The notes under the pieces were generated by a model. The model made no database searches. It had not been told where the DNA came from and saw nothing but the letters and a program-made list of their open reading frames with translations. Made by a program: the position numbers and the translations under genes. Shown here one piece after another: positions 61,105 to 64,000 of a stretch of DNA of 64,000 bases. The stretch is from Tubulanus polymorphus (lineage: Eukaryota > Nemertea > Palaeonemertea > Tubulaniformes > Tubulanidae), in contig NC_134035.1 in assembly GCF_964204645.1 (NCBI RefSeq), positions 9,982,501-10,046,500 of the forward strand. Reading direction: 5' to 3'. How positions within the stretch are numbered: position 1 is the first letter of the stretch; the number at the start of each line of letters is the position of its first letter.

Positions 61105-64000
61105 AATGACTAAACCGTTGTACACGTGCATCGAACTCGACTCGGACAACGGGTGAACTATGAGAATTCTTTTTAAGATTTTGTACAAATCGTTTTAAAC
61201 TTTACCAACGCGTTGATATATTATTGATCACGATCGGATTCGAAGCAGCTTGAAATAGAAGAAATCGTGTGGCGAACTAAAACAGATCGATTCGAGGTTG
61301 AAAGTGTCTTATTGCTGAATGAGAAAATGGTCAGTAACTGTTTAATGTTTATCGTTGGTTTTTGAGTTTCGTGTAAACGCGCTTCAAACGCGTAGTCCTT
61401 GTTTGTGACAATCATTTTTGGGCCGGACTGTGGCTTACGGGTGAACGGGCGTGATAGCTCGAGATTTTTACGAGATCTCGGCTCCCATTGTCGGCTGTGC
61501 TATCAATCGTCGTTTTATTATACGAATTTATACAAATTTAAAAACGTAGATCTAAATAACATGTTCATGAGTTTCATTTGATCATTTTTGGTAAGAAAGG
61601 TTACGTATGTAATAATTATGTTGATGATATCGATATAAATTAGAATCCAGAAAAAAAGAATTTTTTTACACGTAGTTAGTGTATTCCAGTTATGATGTAT
61701 TCTACCTCCTAAAATTGCATGAAAATCAATTGACAATATCAAATATCCTACTGATATTTGCCTCCGTTATTCGTCGATGAGTTACCGAGTTTCCAAATAG
61801 CTATATTAACCCAACTATACCCCGGATCATTGACTATTCACATGATCTTTTGGCGGTAATCACAAATTCTTGATGACAATATTTCTAGATTTTCCGGTAG
61901 ATGCTCGTTTTCAATGGGTCCATAACGATCACGTCGTTAATGGTTAAACTCGATCGGAGGCAAAAACAGTCGAGGGTCCTGTAGAAATAAGCTGTTATTG
62001 TCGAACAAATTATTGCTATGCGGAAAATTCTGATATAATCTAATCCAAAAAAATTATTAAACGTACCGTTAAGAGGCTTTAGCAATTTTTAGACGAGTGT
62101 AGAATAATTTTATTTCTCAAATTGAATCCCTTTGCTGGGATTCGAACCTGATAGTAAAGATTCATTGATGTCACATCCGGTTCGAATCCATGCGAGGGAA
62201 TGTATTTCGATGATCGTCGATGTTTTTGATAGTAGTTTCAAGAAGTAAAAATAAATTAAAAACTAATTGTTTACAAATTTCAATTGCTTTAATCACGGTT
62301 GAAAATAGGTTAACGGAATAATGAGGGTGAAAATTGCTATTATATTATGATTATCATTACTATGATTATTATCATTATTGTAAATACTGTATTTAGTAAT
62401 GTTGTTAAATTGTGTAAAATTCGATGAACAATATTATAATTACGAATAATCATAAAAAGAAATAAATCGTGCATTTATAGAACGAAAATATGCACATTCA
62501 CACGATAAGAAAAATAACTATTTTTCATTCAAATAATTCTCAGAATGTCGAAAAGGAAGGATATCGGAAAGGACTTGAAATCGTCTGCAATCTACGCAGT
62601 TTTTCCCGAAATAGGGGTGCCGTAATTTTCTGAAGAAAACCTCAACAGCATTTCAGAAAATGAAGTCATATCAATGTGGGTGTTTTAATCAGAAAGTCTC
62701 CAACTGTTTCGGGCAGGTGTAGTGAGTTTGTACGGGGTAATACGAGTAAGTATGAATCAAATCAACCGACCAAATAGATAAGAGTAAGAGGGACAGCATC
62801 CCTTTATCAGGATGCGAAAAAAGCCTGCAACGGAAAATATCGGCAATGCTAGGAAGAAAAGTAACCAACTAGATTGAAAAAAATCAAATTCGTTAAATAC
62901 ATATATGAGTCATATTGGGATGATACGTGAATATGAATTGTATATATTGGCTTAGTCGAGGATTTAGTCAGTTTTAATTCGGTGAAATGTTACTCATTCG
63001 CAAGAACACGACACGACAGGAGAAAAGTAACAACAAGATTGCAAAAAATCTAATTCTGTAAAAATGAGTCATATTCCGATTTGTATGTATCGTCAATTTT
63101 AGTCAGTTTTATTTCAGTGAAAAATCTTTCGTTCGCAAGAACACGACACCAGTAACAAGTTCAGCCGCCGCTGCATTGTGTGTTGGGTTACTCTTCACCG
63201 CGGCGAGAGATGTAAATTGAATTCACCTTTTTACCAGCTCTCTCCTTCCTCTTCCCCTCGAACATGCATGTTTAACGACCTGTACAGATTACGAACACTT
63301 TAAGACATATATACATACAAAAACATCCCGACACCGAAACGCTTTGATGTTCGCCGACGTTCGCACCGGAGCGTGATTGCAAAATACCATTCGCATCCGC
63401 ATTGTTCATTAACTATCAACTTTCAACAACGTCGATGATTCGTTTTCGAGTAAAAAATAGCCGTTTCAAAAATTCTTTTTTCACGATTAGTTCCTTTGTT
63501 TTTGCTTACCGCGAACGCGAAATAACGGCGGATCGTTAACGCTAGGCGTAGCTGCCGCTAAAGGAGGTAAATTCCAGAAGGAAATTAGTTCATCATTAGC
63601 GCGTTCGTAAATCGTTCGAGTTCCGGAAAAATCTTGAAATAGGTAAATTTTTCGAATAATATCGAAAAGTTGAAGTGATGGTATGTAGAAGATTGTGTTT
63701 GCATTATTGGAACCTGGAAGAAGCTAAATCACCCTGGGGCTTAAATTCGGTGTTAAAGTTAGTTAGATACCAACATTCACCATTAAACGTTTAACTTAAA
63801 CCAACTTTTGGGCTGGTCACAAAAATCAAGTCAATCGAGGAAACGAAATCCATTTAGAAAATAGAAATATGACTTCATTCAACATGGCTTTTCAATCTAT
63901 ATTGAGTTTGGTTCATTTCAACATAAAGAATACGAGTACACGTTTAAGTTTTTATATTATATTATTGAAAAAAAAGGCGAATGTATGTGGTTTCAGCTAG
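61105..64000. other. 3' region after sFRP, no further gene seen
   Basis: Presumed sFRP 3'UTR followed by AT-rich intergenic DNA. AATAAA occurs at 62461-62466; another overlaps the sFRP stop. Includes the tRNA-B-box-like inverted repeat at 62126-62210. No supported coding frame up to the window end. Confidence 0.45.
62126..62210. repeat. tRNA-B-box-like inverted repeat (copy 2)
   Basis: CCCTTTGCTGGGATTCGAACCTG and CCGGTTCGAATCCATGCGAGGG are inverted versions of one another around a loop of about 30 bp. Each holds a GGTTCGAATCC B-box. Comparable to 33433-33510. Confidence 0.35.

Overview
This is eukaryotic, metazoan nuclear DNA: AT-rich, with genes split by short GT-AG introns, long non-coding stretches and many small dispersed repeats. 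The troponin T gene ends in a KIQ..SKYER..D.R region that I know from protostome troponin T and not from vertebrate ones. Together with an sFRP gene, a BTG gene, Ly6 genes and antistasin-like domains this points to a protostome, most likely a spiralian (mollusc, annelid, brachiopod or similar). I cannot name the species.

Layout. 1-392 (+): 3' end of an unidentified acidic protein. 1439-2122 (+) and 3260-3904 (-): two related four-transmembrane genes, each with its whole CDS in one exon behind a probable 5'UTR intron. 5392-9316 (-): complete beta-tubulin gene, 8 coding exons, 450 aa, one GC-AG intron. 14049-14582 (-): BTG/Tob family gene with an uninterrupted CDS. 16409-16615 (-): an isolated exon resembling the last helix of a Cys-loop channel. 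17585-23373: cluster of three Ly6/three-finger genes; the second lies whole inside intron 2 of the third, on the opposite strand. 24828-34716 (-): troponin T, 12 coding exons, 339 aa. 39123-44698 (-): a secreted 636-aa mosaic of Kunitz, VWD, C8, TIL, EGF-like and three antistasin-like repeats. 50874-61104 (+): secreted frizzled-related protein, 3 exons, with an unusual Lys/Gly-rich and acidic C-terminal extension.

Exons were joined by hand. Every intron of the multi-exon models keeps phase, and the beta-tubulin, troponin T and sFRP models read as continuous family members. Transcript ends are mostly not determinable.

The space between genes is rich in small non-autonomous elements. At least five MITE-like or dispersed families can be recognised by terminal inverted repeats or by repeated copies, one nested inside another copy and several with target-site duplications. 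A separate set of six long hairpins carries a conserved tip; in two of them the tip has the shape of a small hammerhead ribozyme of the kind described in Penelope-like elements. One of these hairpins is flanked by a perfect 13-bp direct repeat and interrupts an older reading frame.

The genes do not form a pathway. Likely roles are cytoskeleton (tubulin), muscle regulation (troponin T), Wnt antagonism (sFRP), growth or mRNA-decay control (BTG), cell-surface GPI or membrane proteins (Ly6) and extracellular protease inhibition or matrix (Kunitz-VWD-antistasin).
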